A DNA stretch of 61,009 bases from Diphasiastrum complanatum (taxonomy: Eukaryota; Streptophyta; Lycopodiopsida; Lycopodiales; Lycopodiaceae): the NCBI GenBank assembly GCA_029204225.1, contig MU833108.1, forward strand, positions 1-61,009, in the 5' to 3' direction. Below are positions 34,981 through 43,240 of the stretch, one piece after another. Each line of letters begins with the position of its first letter. Positions within the stretch are counted from its first letter, which is position 1. The position numbers were made by a program, and so were the translations under genes. The notes beneath the pieces were generated by a model. It did not search any database. It was not told where the DNA came from and saw only the letters and a program-made list of their open reading frames with translations.

Positions 34981-35245
34981 ATAATAATATAATATAGATC
35001 CGTCTCAGTTATAGGAGGCAGGGGCAGTGGTTAGGTTTGTTGCAAATTCTTTTGCAAATTTTTTTGGGTACCTTTTTCCTTTTTTTTAACAGGAGGGGGC
35101 AGGTGGGTGCCAGACACCCTCTGATAATTAATTCCGGGGGGGGTAGGGGGAGGAAAACTGTTTTTATTTCGTTTTGGGGATGTGGGACAGTGAGAGGAGG
35201 GGCATGTATTTTTTTATTTTTTTTTGAATAAAAAAATTTGGAAAA

Positions 35246-35317
35246 TGTCGAACGCGTCCACCCCCAGACGCACCGCTGAGGAGTCCGCATTTGCCCGCGT
35301 CCACCATCCACTTCCTT

Positions 35318-35319
<2 letters not shown>
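35246..35319 (+). repeat. GGACGC/GCGTCC module D2
   Basis: GCGTCC-rich module after an A/T homopolymer zone (35190-35240), ending CCATCCACTTCCTTAGA before a TA run. Its end resembles that of D3 (GCATCCGCTACCTTAGA, about 56211-56227) and is inverted relative to D1. Confidence 0.5.

Positions 35320-35365
<46 letters not shown>
35320..35365 (+). repeat. (TA)23 microsatellite
   Basis: A 46-base TA run joining the D2 module to a GGTACC foldback repeat. Confidence 0.97.
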
Positions 35366-35367
<2 letters not shown>

Positions 35368-35515
35368 TAGTAGCCCATGGTACTGCCAGTACCATAATGG
35401 TGGTACCGTTGTAATGGTGCCGCCCTGGGATCCGCGATACCAAGGCGGCACCATAATATTAATACTTTTTTTATGTGAAAAAAATATATATATATTATGG
35501 TACCGCAGTACTAGT
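35366..35515 (+). repeat. GGTACC foldback repeat F1
   Basis: Starts CATAGTAGCCCATGGTACTG after the TA run. It contains self-complementary words (GGTACTGCCAGTACC; GGTGCCGCCC against GGCGGCACC) and GGATCCGCGATACCA, shared with F2 (41938) and F3 (58990). It abuts the truncated 5' edge of the next gypsy copy. Confidence 0.65.
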
Positions 35516-37352
35516 ATGGGCAAGTGACATCGCCGTTGGGGCAGTTCTGATGCAAGAGGGTAGGCTTGTGGCCTTTGAAAGCAAGAACCTCAACCCTGCA
35601 CAGAAGAATTATCCAACTCATGAGAAAGAGTTGTTTGCCATTATCCACGCTTTGAAGGCATGGAGGCATTATTTGTATGGTGCGGAATTCTATGTGTACA
35701 CCGACCATAACACTTTGAGATATTTTTGCAACCAGCCAGACCTAAGAGGGCGGCAAGCCAGGTGGGCTGAGTTGATGCAGGAATTTCACATGGAAATTCG
35801 TAACAAGAAAGGTGCCGAAAATCGTGTGGCTGATGCATTATCTCGGATATTGTATCAGATGTCTTTCGTGGTCATAGAAAATGACCTGATTGCTGAGATT
35901 AGACAGGCTCAGCAAGAGGATCCTCATTGTCAAAAAATTGTGAGAGAGGCAAATCTTGCGCAAGTAGAATCTCAGGATGAGAGTTCTGGTCACTTGACTC
36001 ACACTTACCTTAAATATACCATAGAAGATGGTATGATCAGGAGAAATGGCAAACTTCTCATTCCAGTTTGTGAGGAGCTGCGTAGGAAGATTGTCCATTT
36101 ATGTCATGATAGCCCTAGTGCAGGTCATCCTGGTGTGGATAAGACCTATGAGTTGATCTTACGTAACTTCTGGTGGCCTAAGCTTAAAAAAGATGTTTAC
36201 CATTACGTGATGCACTGTTTGAAGTGCCAAGTCACTAAAGCCGAAAGGATTAAACCTCGTGGAGTTTTACACCCACTACCTGTGCCAGAAGGAAGATGGG
36301 AGAGTATCTCCATGAATTTTGTCACCAACTTGCCTCGCACGCAGTTGCAGCATGATTCTATCTTGGTCGTAGTTGACAGACTCACGAAAATGGCCCATTT
36401 TATTCCAACGCGTAAAAAGAATGATGCGGCTGGAGTAGCTAATTTGTTTATCGAGCATGTGTTCAGACTTCATGGATTCCCGTTATCCATAGTGTCTGAC
36501 AGGGATACTCAATTCACTGGAAACTTTTGGACTGCAGTTATGGCCAAACTTAAAGTCCAATTGAGAATGAGCAGTACGAAGCATCCTGAAACGGATGGCC
36601 AAACTGAGAGAGTCAACCAGACCTTAGAGGATATGCTTAGGGCATTTGTTGGGGATAAGCAAACTCAGTGGGAGAAGTACTTGCCACTGTTGGAGTTTGC
36701 TTACAATGACAAGAAAAATGTGAGTACTAAGATGAGTCCTTTGAGCTTAACTATGGATTTAGGCCAGCTAGCCCTGTTACGGTAGGAATTCCTCAGAGAG
36801 TGCCTAGTGCGGCTAATTTTCTAACTCAAATGAATGAAATGCTTGAGTTAGCGAAGGTTAATATTAGGCAAGCGATGGATCGAGCAAAGTCATATGTTGC
36901 TCAGCATCGCACGCCTAGAGAGTTTGTGGTAGGAGACATGGTGTTTCTCCAAGTACCCAAGGACTCTAAGACCCTTAAGACAGGCAAATGTTACAAGTTG
37001 TCCCCGCGTTATTGTGGACCCTGGAAAATTGTTAAAAGAATCAGTAATGTTTCTTATAAGTTAGATTTTCCTAAGACTTGTAAAGTGCATCCTGTATTTC
37101 ATGTTTCTAGATTGAAACGGGTTTTACATAACGATGATAACTTGTTGTCTGATGGTTTGTTTGCATTCCAGGAGTAGGGAGAAGTAACCCATGGGCCAGC
37201 GAGGGTATTGGATAGGCGAGAGAGGTACGCAACCGTCTGATCCGTGAGTACTTGGTCGCTTGGCATGGCAGGCCTCTTTCTGATGCTACCTGGGAGATCG
37301 CACATTGTTTGTGTGCACAGTACCCTAGCTTTGCCATCGCGGACGATGTTAC
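35516..37352 (+). pseudogene. Gypsy element G5 (second chromovirus family), RNase H to chromodomain
   Basis: 5'-truncated: reading starts inside RNase H (SDIAVGAVLMQ). RNase H shows THEKELFAI, YTDHNTLRYF and NRVADALSR. In the integrase the first catalytic Asp is Asn (SMNFV, codon 36315-36317); the second (IVSDRDTQF) and the Glu (DGQTERVNQ) are present. A frameshift at about 36785 precedes the GDMVFLQVPKDSKTLKTG block (36800-37177). After another shift the chromodomain reads YLVAWHGRPLSDATWE (37246-37293) and ends with TGA at 37353. Differs from G1-G3 in lacking the acidic RNase H-integrase linker. Confidence 0.9.
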
Positions 37353-37354
37353 CT

Positions 37355-37937
37355 GAGGGGGGAGGGGATGTTACAGCTTTTACTCCCTGTCTCGGTTGTT
37401 TACTGTTTTTACTAACGATGTTTCTGAGCCTCAGAGTCGCATGTTGCTTGGGTATAGGGTACTGGATCATTAATTCGGAGTGGCTGGACTGACCTCCTAG
37501 AAAGTAAGAGTTGACTAGTCAACGTGACACGTCATATGCTCACTGGGACACTTGGTCCAGTGAATGAGTGACACATGTCAAGGTTGACCGGTCAAACATG
37601 ACACGTGTCACATGCCCACTGGGACATTTGGTCCAATGGATGAGTGACACATGTCAGCCTACTCACTTGCCTATGTATCAGGGTATTGCCAAGTGGCAAG
37701 TGTCGACTGTGCATGGAGTTGGTCATGTGTCGAGATTTAGAAAGGGTCAGGGTTAAGGGGTGCTTGAGGATTTTGGATAAGTGATCCTAGAGAGAGCCAT
37801 TCCTCATCATAATCTATGCAGCAAAGGCTGGGAGGAGACAAGGCAGCCAGCTCCATCTTGTGTTAGAAGTAATTTGATGCTTGTATGTGCAGGAAATTAG
37901 CAAGGTTTGAAGAGAAGATCAGAGTGGGAGTCTGACA
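37355..37937 (+). mobile_element. G5 polypurine tract and 3' LTR
   Basis: Polypurine tract GAGGGGGGAGGGGA (37355-37368) followed by TGTTACAGCTTTT (37369). U3 carries a 73-bp imperfect dimer with palindromes TTGACTAGTCAA, TTGACCGGTCAA and GACACGTGTC (37510-37660). The right end is set at ACA 37937, where hAT1 sequence begins; an end near 37890 is also possible. Related LTR on the minus strand at 54869-55550. Confidence 0.75.
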
Positions 37938-39600
37938 ATTGCCCTGCCTCCGTGTGTGAGCGTTATTGGAGCACATGGGCCCTCGTTCACACGAGGAGAA
38001 GAAACAGGCTGTCAGTGAGTCAGCTAGAGCGGTTGGTGTTCTGTAGCACCAACGCACGTCTCACCAGGAGACTGCCGACCATTACGACCGCATTGCAGAA
38101 TGGGCTATTCTCCCATAGCATGTTGGTTGATGTCTTACTAAAATGTAGATTTCAATTTCTGATCCAGTTGTTCTCCTAACATGCTCAATTTTGACCTTGT
38201 AGACGAAGATATCTGATTTGGAGCGCCAGGTTGACTTGCCTATGGACAGCGTCCATCCCATGCCTGCACATGACTTGGGCACACAGTTGATGGCAGAGAG
38301 AGAGAGGGAGCTTGCCGAGATGAGAGAGAGAGAGAGAGCTTGGGCTTGAGCACAGAGAGCCTCCATTGTATGAGGCAGATGAGCCAATGTCAGAGGATGA
38401 GCATGATGAGGATGAGCCCATTCGGGTCGTCTTTGCCAGATCAGAGTGGGATGAGGCAGATGATACAGGTGCAGGGCACACGCCACGGGCAGGGGTCACA
38501 GGTGCATCACGTGGCAGAGGTGGGGCACATGTCGCAGGTTATACCGGGAGACAGGCAGGGCACACAGAGGGGGCCAGTGGCATACCTACCTATGTCGATA
38601 TGATGGAGGAGGCTCTTGATAGAGGGCAGAGTGATTTGGATGCCGGTCCCGCATCTGCTTGGATGCGTGCAGTACAGAGTCATGGCCGTTACTACGACAA
38701 CACACCAGAGGAGGCACCAAATGACTTTGATTGCACCGATTGGGAGGCCATGCAGGGTCTACAGGGTGCACATGATGAGGCACGGGATGAGGCACGGGTT
38801 GATTCAGGGGATGATGCACAGGATGAGGCCCAAAGCCCAGAGCATTTGTATTCAGATGCCTAGCTAGACGACTTGATTGCCACATTGGATTCAAAGGCCC
38901 AGCAGATGTCGAGTGTCAGGGCACCCCCATCATCTCTTGCCAGCATGCCATACACAGAGTCCCAACCAGAGCAACCACATGAGGTGCCTCCAGCTCCTCC
39001 AGTTCCTCAGAGGGTATATGTGTGCCGCACAGCACCTCCATTGCCACCGATGCCATTGAGGCCTGCAGCCCCTCCATCGTCGTCCACTTCTGCAGCACCA
39101 GGTCTCCATGGCAGGCCACCATCTGTGCCCAGGTTTTCTCTTGCAGCGCCCACATCCATAGTGGCTCCTCCAGTGGCAGCACCCACTTCACATCCTCCTC
39201 CTTTGGCAGCACCCAGGATGTACCAGTACCGGCCACCGCAGCGCCCCTTTCACTACATATCGCCGCTGTACTTGCCTCCTGCACAACCAGTTCCTCCACC
39301 TACAGCAGCCCCACGGGCACACACTCCACGAGCTCATCCTCCTCGCTCAGGTGCACAGGGAGTTCCCTCTTTTGCTTCCCTATCCCAGCCGGCCTCAGTT
39401 TGGGCCCAGCCTAGCCAGCCAGGTGATTTGCATGGGGGTGATGAGGCATTGACAGCTCCCCTCGTCCGCAAGAGACCAGGAAGGCCCAAGGGTGCACCGA
39501 ACAAGAAAGGCAAGGCACAGAAACTGCCAGGGAGGAGAGGACGACCACGCAAGGCTCTAGGTACATGTAGAGGTGCAGTATTACAGCCAGCTGGAGCAGG
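37938..39600 (+). pseudogene. hAT1: 3' half of a hAT transposase gene
   Basis: Begins in the hAT C-terminal dimerisation domain: CERYWSTWALVHTRRRNRLS and QLERLVFCSTNARL (37945-38060). It continues after a former intron (acceptor TTGTAG at 38202; donor lost, CAG|AATG instead of CAG|GT) into KISDLERQVDLP. A two-base slip in a GA run near 38330 shifts the frame. The acidic segment (EADEPMSEDEHDEDEPIRVV) ends at a TAG (38861) that replaces CAG. A proline-rich region follows, then two AT-hook motifs, RPGRPKG (about 39475) and RRGRPRK (about 39536). The 5' half is missing (G5 LTR at the junction). It is cut at 39600 by the inversion breakpoint. Confidence 0.82.
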
Positions 39601-39725
39601 GAATATCTGGTTAAGTGGAATGATCAGCCTGTTGAGAATGCCACTTGGGAAAGAGGCAGCGTCCTTCGCAAGATTTTTCCAGACTTTGTCTTAGAGGACC
39701 AAGACGGTTCTTAAGGGGGAGGGAG
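39601..39725 (+). pseudogene. Displaced 3' end of gypsy element G2 (chromodomain end, polypurine tract)
   Basis: Starts abruptly at YLVKWNDQPVENATWERGS and ends LEDQDGS-stop (39713), then AAGGGGGAGGGAG next to the LTR. It continues the G2 body that is broken at 43,241, only 17 nt being absent between the two when compared with G3. It is separated from G2 by an inversion. Confidence 0.9.
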
Positions 39726-40081
39726 TGTTACGAGCTCGTAACCAGTGCCGAACCCTAGAGAACACCAATAGGTCAGATACCACAGTCAGGGTCGTGTCCA
39801 GCGTACACGACGAACAAGGCAAGACAGTGAGTAGTGTGCCCCAGCACGGTCCATAGCCATGGCGGGCCTAACACAGCCTAGGGACCTTGTCAGCAGGATA
39901 GGGCTCCCAGTTGGGTCCCGACGTGCAGTCGGCCACGTCAGTGACACGTGGCCGACACTTGGTAGTTGCATGCTACCAGGTCTCACACTGGGCTAGGAGG
40001 GACTTGCTCCATATCAGGGAGTAGGCAAGGTTGGGTGGATCAATTAGTGTTTGCCCTACTATGGTGTTAGGATCTATTACA
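39726..40081 (+). mobile_element. G2 3' LTR, displaced by inversion
   Basis: 356 bases from TGTTACGAGCTCGTAACC to GGATCTATTACA. It shares family-internal variants with the LTR at 47904-48261 that G1 and G3 lack (GATATGGAGCAAG-type, GAGACCTGG, GTGTCACTGACG). The right flank AGCAG (40082-40086) equals the flank of the other G2 LTR (CTGCT at 48262-48266 on the plus strand). Confidence 0.92.
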
Positions 40082-40563
40082 AGCAGCCCCACGGACACAC
40101 ACTCCACGGGCTCATCCTCCTCTATTAGCTGCACAGGGACAACCTTCTTTGGCTTCTCTATCCCAGCCGGCCTCAGCTTGGGCCCAGCCTAGCCAGCCAG
40201 GTGAAAATGCATGGGGGTGATGAGGCATTCACGGCTCCCCTCGTCCGCAAGAGACCAGGAAGGCCCAAGGGTGCACCGAACAAGAAAGGCAGAGCACAGA
40301 AACAGCCAGAGAAGAGAGGACGACCTCGCAGGGCCCCAGGTGCAGGTAGAGGTGCACTATCACAGCCAGCTGGAGCAGGTCTAGTCGGTTTGGCTTGCTT
40401 GGGGGCTGATGCGGAGGCAGATTGGGAGGATGTGGATGACGAGTCCTCCTCGGATACACTGCCCATGTCAGTTTCAGGCAGGCATAGATATCAGTTGTGA
40501 GAGTCAGCTCGGGGCCCTGAGTTGTCTCCGGAGCATTCGTCAGAGTCAGAGCCAGAGCATTGA
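40082..40563 (+). pseudogene. hAT2 last exon, displaced by inversion
   Basis: Continues the hAT2 proline-rich tail at the exact G2 insertion point (AGCAGCCCC). It carries two AT-hook motifs (RPGRPKG and KRGRPRR, about 40260-40330) and an acidic patch (DWEDVDDESSSD). TGA at 40498 probably replaces an Arg codon, since the same frame runs on through acidic residues to a second TGA at 40561-40563. Followed after 310 bases by the 3' UTR of X2, which points towards it. Confidence 0.8.
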
Positions 40564-40869
40564 TTGTAGCTCTGTTATTTTATTTTTAGCAGTTTGATAT
40601 CATGTTCCATGTTTGGCGGCCAAATGGTCGAACACTGTATTCAGACCATTTTCCATATTATATCCAGTGTTGGACGTACTTTATTCGCTGCACATTGTGT
40701 ATTTGTCGATTTGTACTTGTGATGCTCTATTTTCAATTTTATTTCAAATGGTATGTGCATATTTTCAATTAGTTTCAACTGCAGAGATTGATAGCAGATG
40801 CACTACACATAAATACACCCCCCTTGATAGCATTTCATAAACACACATATTACATTGCAATTTCCCAGG
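40564..40869 (+). other. Intergenic gap between hAT2 and X2 3' ends
   Basis: AT-rich, non-coding, lying between two convergent genes. It presumably holds the hAT 3' UTR; no sharp signal seen. Confidence 0.5.
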
Positions 40870-41426
40870 CACGCGTTGCACAAAAAACACACTGAACATT
40901 AATTCAACAGTTGTATCAAAATAACAATACGTATCCTGCCACATCCGGCTAGGGCTATTCTTTACACTGTGTTAAACACTAAATGTTGCCTCATCTTATG
41001 CCGAAAACTACATAACAACAGTCAGCCACATATTGCTGGATCCTATCTATTCTAAACATTCCTACAGATCTTCCACTGACTCCTCGCCCTCGTCAGGTGC
41101 ATTGTTCTGTCGCTCTCGCTCTGCCTCCTGATTAGCCCGATCTGCCTCCTGGTTAGCCCGACGGCGGGGCGCCCTTTCCCTGACCATGATGAGCTGCCGT
41201 CGTGTGAAGTTCATTCCGATCTGCTCGTCCAAATCCAGCTCGACAAGGGGGGCAGGGGCCACAGCAGGGGCGGGGATTTGCAGCTCTGGGTGTCTCTATC
41301 GAGTCTGTCGCAGCATCTCTGCAATGTCTGCCTCTTGCTTCGATGCCTTTTGTTGTGCCTTCGGACATCTTCCTCGAGCTTCCTCCTGGCTTCGCCCTCG
41401 GGCCTCGGTGGTATGTGCTCCGCCAT
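40870..41426 (-). pseudogene. Gene X copy 2 (X2) with 3' UTR
   Basis: ATG at 41426-41424 (MAEHIPPRPEGEARRKLEED). A one-base deletion in the HRKQEAD segment shifts the frame, and a CAG-to-TAG change follows. The C-terminal half is open again: VELDLDEQIGMNFTRRQLIM through EGEESVEDL, stop at 41062. It has an in-frame 21-bp duplication (RANQEAD). The 3' UTR (40870-41061) matches X3 down to GTGCAACGCGTGCCTGGGA. Charged, Arg/Glu-rich and helix-prone; no known domain recognised. Convergent with hAT2's last exon. Confidence 0.7.
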
Positions 41427-41499
41427 CTCATGACACCCTGTTTCTCAAACTGGCTCTCACAGCCTCTCACAGCCTCTCAATGGCTCTCACAGGCTCTCT

Positions 41500-41826
41500 C
41501 ACAGCCTCGTGAGTACCTATTTAACCCCACAGCCTGTTTCCCCATGTGCAGTTGTTGATGATCCCTCCATGTGCTGTTGTACCTGCTCCCCCACGTGCTG
41601 CACTCCCATTGGTCCCATGGCCTGCTCCCCCACAGTGCCCATGTGCTACTGTACCTGCCCCATGTGTTGCTCCCCCACGTGCTGCACTCCGATTGGGTCC
41701 GTGGTCTGCTCCCCCACAGTGCCAATGTGACGGTGTACCTGTCCGGATTTGTTGCTCCCCCACATGCTGCACTCCCATTGACCCCAAGGTCTGCTCCCCC
41801 ACAGTGCCCCCTGTACAGTCCCCCCT
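41500..41826 (-). promoter_or_regulatory. X2 promoter with three 84-bp tandem repeats
   Basis: Units recur at about 41586, 41670 and 41755 (CTCCCCCACGTGCTGCACTC and variants), each also holding CTGCTCCCCCACAGTGCC. A TTAAATA box (minus strand, about 41519-41525) with the downstream context GTACTCAC resembles the X3 box. Each unit includes CACGTG or CACATG words. Confidence 0.55.
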
Positions 41827-41937
41827 TTTTCCTAAATCCTAAACCTTTTTTTTTCTGAATTTTTTATCCTAATTTACAATAACAGAAGGGGTTTTTATTA
41901 GAAAATTAAAAAAATAATAATAAAAAATATTATTTAT

Positions 41938-42250
41938 TGGTGCCGCCCTGGTACTACGGGTCTGAGGGCGGCACCATAACACCATCATGGTACTGGCAGT
42001 ACCATAATGGCGGTACCACCTGATTCTATGATATATATCATAGAATCAGGTGGTACCGCCATTATGGTACTGCCAGTACCATGATGGTGTTATGGTGCCG
42101 CCCTCAGACCCGCAGTACCATAATGGCGGTACCACTGTATATATCATAGTGCCCTGTGGTACCGCTATTATGGTAACGCCGGTACGATAACAGTGGTACC
42201 GCCAGTACGGTACCGCCCTGGCATCCGCGGTACCAGGGCGGTACCATTTT
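41938..42250 (+). repeat. GGTACC foldback repeat F2 with 172-bp palindrome
   Basis: 41949-42120 is a near-perfect palindrome: 86-bp arms, centre between 42034 and 42035, one mismatch (41956/42113) by my base-by-base check. The adjoining 42121-42250 repeats GGTACCGC words and ends GGCATCCGCGGTACCAGGGC near 42210-42240. It lies exactly between the divergent genes X2 and X3. Confidence 0.9.
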
Positions 42251-42369
42251 TTGATATATATATATATATATTTTTAATTTTTTAAAATTTAATTATTGCC
42301 TTTTACATACCAAAATAGGTTAAAAAAAATGGAAAAAAAAAGGGTTCTGGATGTAAAAAAGGAGGGTAC

Positions 42370-42711
42370 AATACATGGTGCAGGGGACAGGTGCAACAGC
42401 ACATGGGCACTGTGGGTGAGCAGACCATGGGGCCAATGGGAGAGCAACACCAGGGGGAGCAACACATGGGGGCAGGTATAGAGGCACATGGAGGGATGAT
42501 GGGGATCCACATGGCCGATCAGGCTCTGGGGATAAATAAGCACTCACAATGCCATTGTGAGAGGCATTTTCAGAGGCTGTGAGAGAGCGAGTGATAGCCA
42601 GTGAGAGAGCCAGCGAGAGCCAGTGACAGGCTGTGAGAGGCTGTTTGAGAGCCAGGGTGCTGTGAGAGGCTGTTTGAGGACCAGGGTGCTGTGAGGAGAA
42701 GGACGACTGAG
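42370..42711 (+). promoter_or_regulatory. X3 promoter and leader
   Basis: Carries about one copy of the unit that is tripled in front of X2. ATAAATA (42532-42538) is followed by AGCACTCAC, parallel to the X2 box. The leader holds GAGAGCCAG repeats and a 30-bp duplication (GCTGTGAGAGGCTGTTTGAG at about 42628 and 42658). Confidence 0.5.
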
Positions 42712-43240
42712 ATGGCAGAGCGCATACCACCGAAGCTCGAGGGCGAAGCCAGGAGGAAGCTCGACAAAGATATCCGAAGGCACAACGAAAGACATCGGAA
42801 GCAAGAGGCAGACATTGCAGAGATGCTGTGACAGACTCGGCAGAGACACCCAGAGCTGCAGATCCCCGCCCCCGCTGTGGCCCCTGCCCCCGCTGTCGAG
42901 CTGGATTTGGATGAGCAGATCGGAATGAACTTCACAAGACGGCAGCTCATCATGGTCAGGGAAAGGGCAGCCAGACGTCGGGCTAACCAGGAGGCAGAGC
43001 GAGAGCGACAGAACAATGCACCTGATGAGGGCGAGGAGTCGTTGGAGGATCAGTAGGCATGTTTAGAATAGATAAGGTCCAGCCGTATGTGGCGGACTGT
43101 TGCTATGTAATTTTCGGCAATTTAGGGTGCGGCAAATAACTAGATAGTTGCTTAAAAAAAGACGGGATATGTAATGTTATCTTGATACAACGGTTGAATC
43201 AATATATAGTTGTTTTTTGTGCAACGCGAGCCTGGGAGTC
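42712..43240 (+). pseudogene. Gene X copy 3 (X3), best preserved, with 3' UTR
   Basis: ATG 42712, stop 43054-43056: 114 codons interrupted by a single in-frame TGA (42829-42831), where X2 has CGA. N-terminal half: RRKLDKDIRRHNERHRKQEA, very basic with a coiled-coil-like charge pattern. Middle: a Pro/Ala linker. C-terminal half: DLDEQIGMNFTRRQLIMVRE, then Arg/Glu-rich, ending EEGESLEDQ-like acidic. No intron (X1 has one). The 3' UTR contains GGTCCAGCCGTATGTGGCGG and ends GTGCAACGCGAGCCTGGGAG at the inversion breakpoint. Function unknown; possibly a transposon accessory protein. Confidence 0.75.

Noticed and set aside
35475-35515. ATG at 35475 as the start of a 436-codon gypsy protein
   Set aside because: The first 14 codons come from the TA/GGTACC repeat; the true frame enters in the middle of RNase H, so the element is 5'-truncated.
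38340-39700. hAT1 tail frames as separate host genes (AT-hook protein)
   Set aside because: They match the hAT2 tail position by position and are separated by one stop and one indel; also the last codons belong to G2.
41500-41842. Cys/Pro-rich frames (CCSPTCCTPIG repeats) as a metallothionein-like protein
   Set aside because: The repeat is the 84-bp promoter unit read in three frames; no start context or conservation in the X3 promoter.
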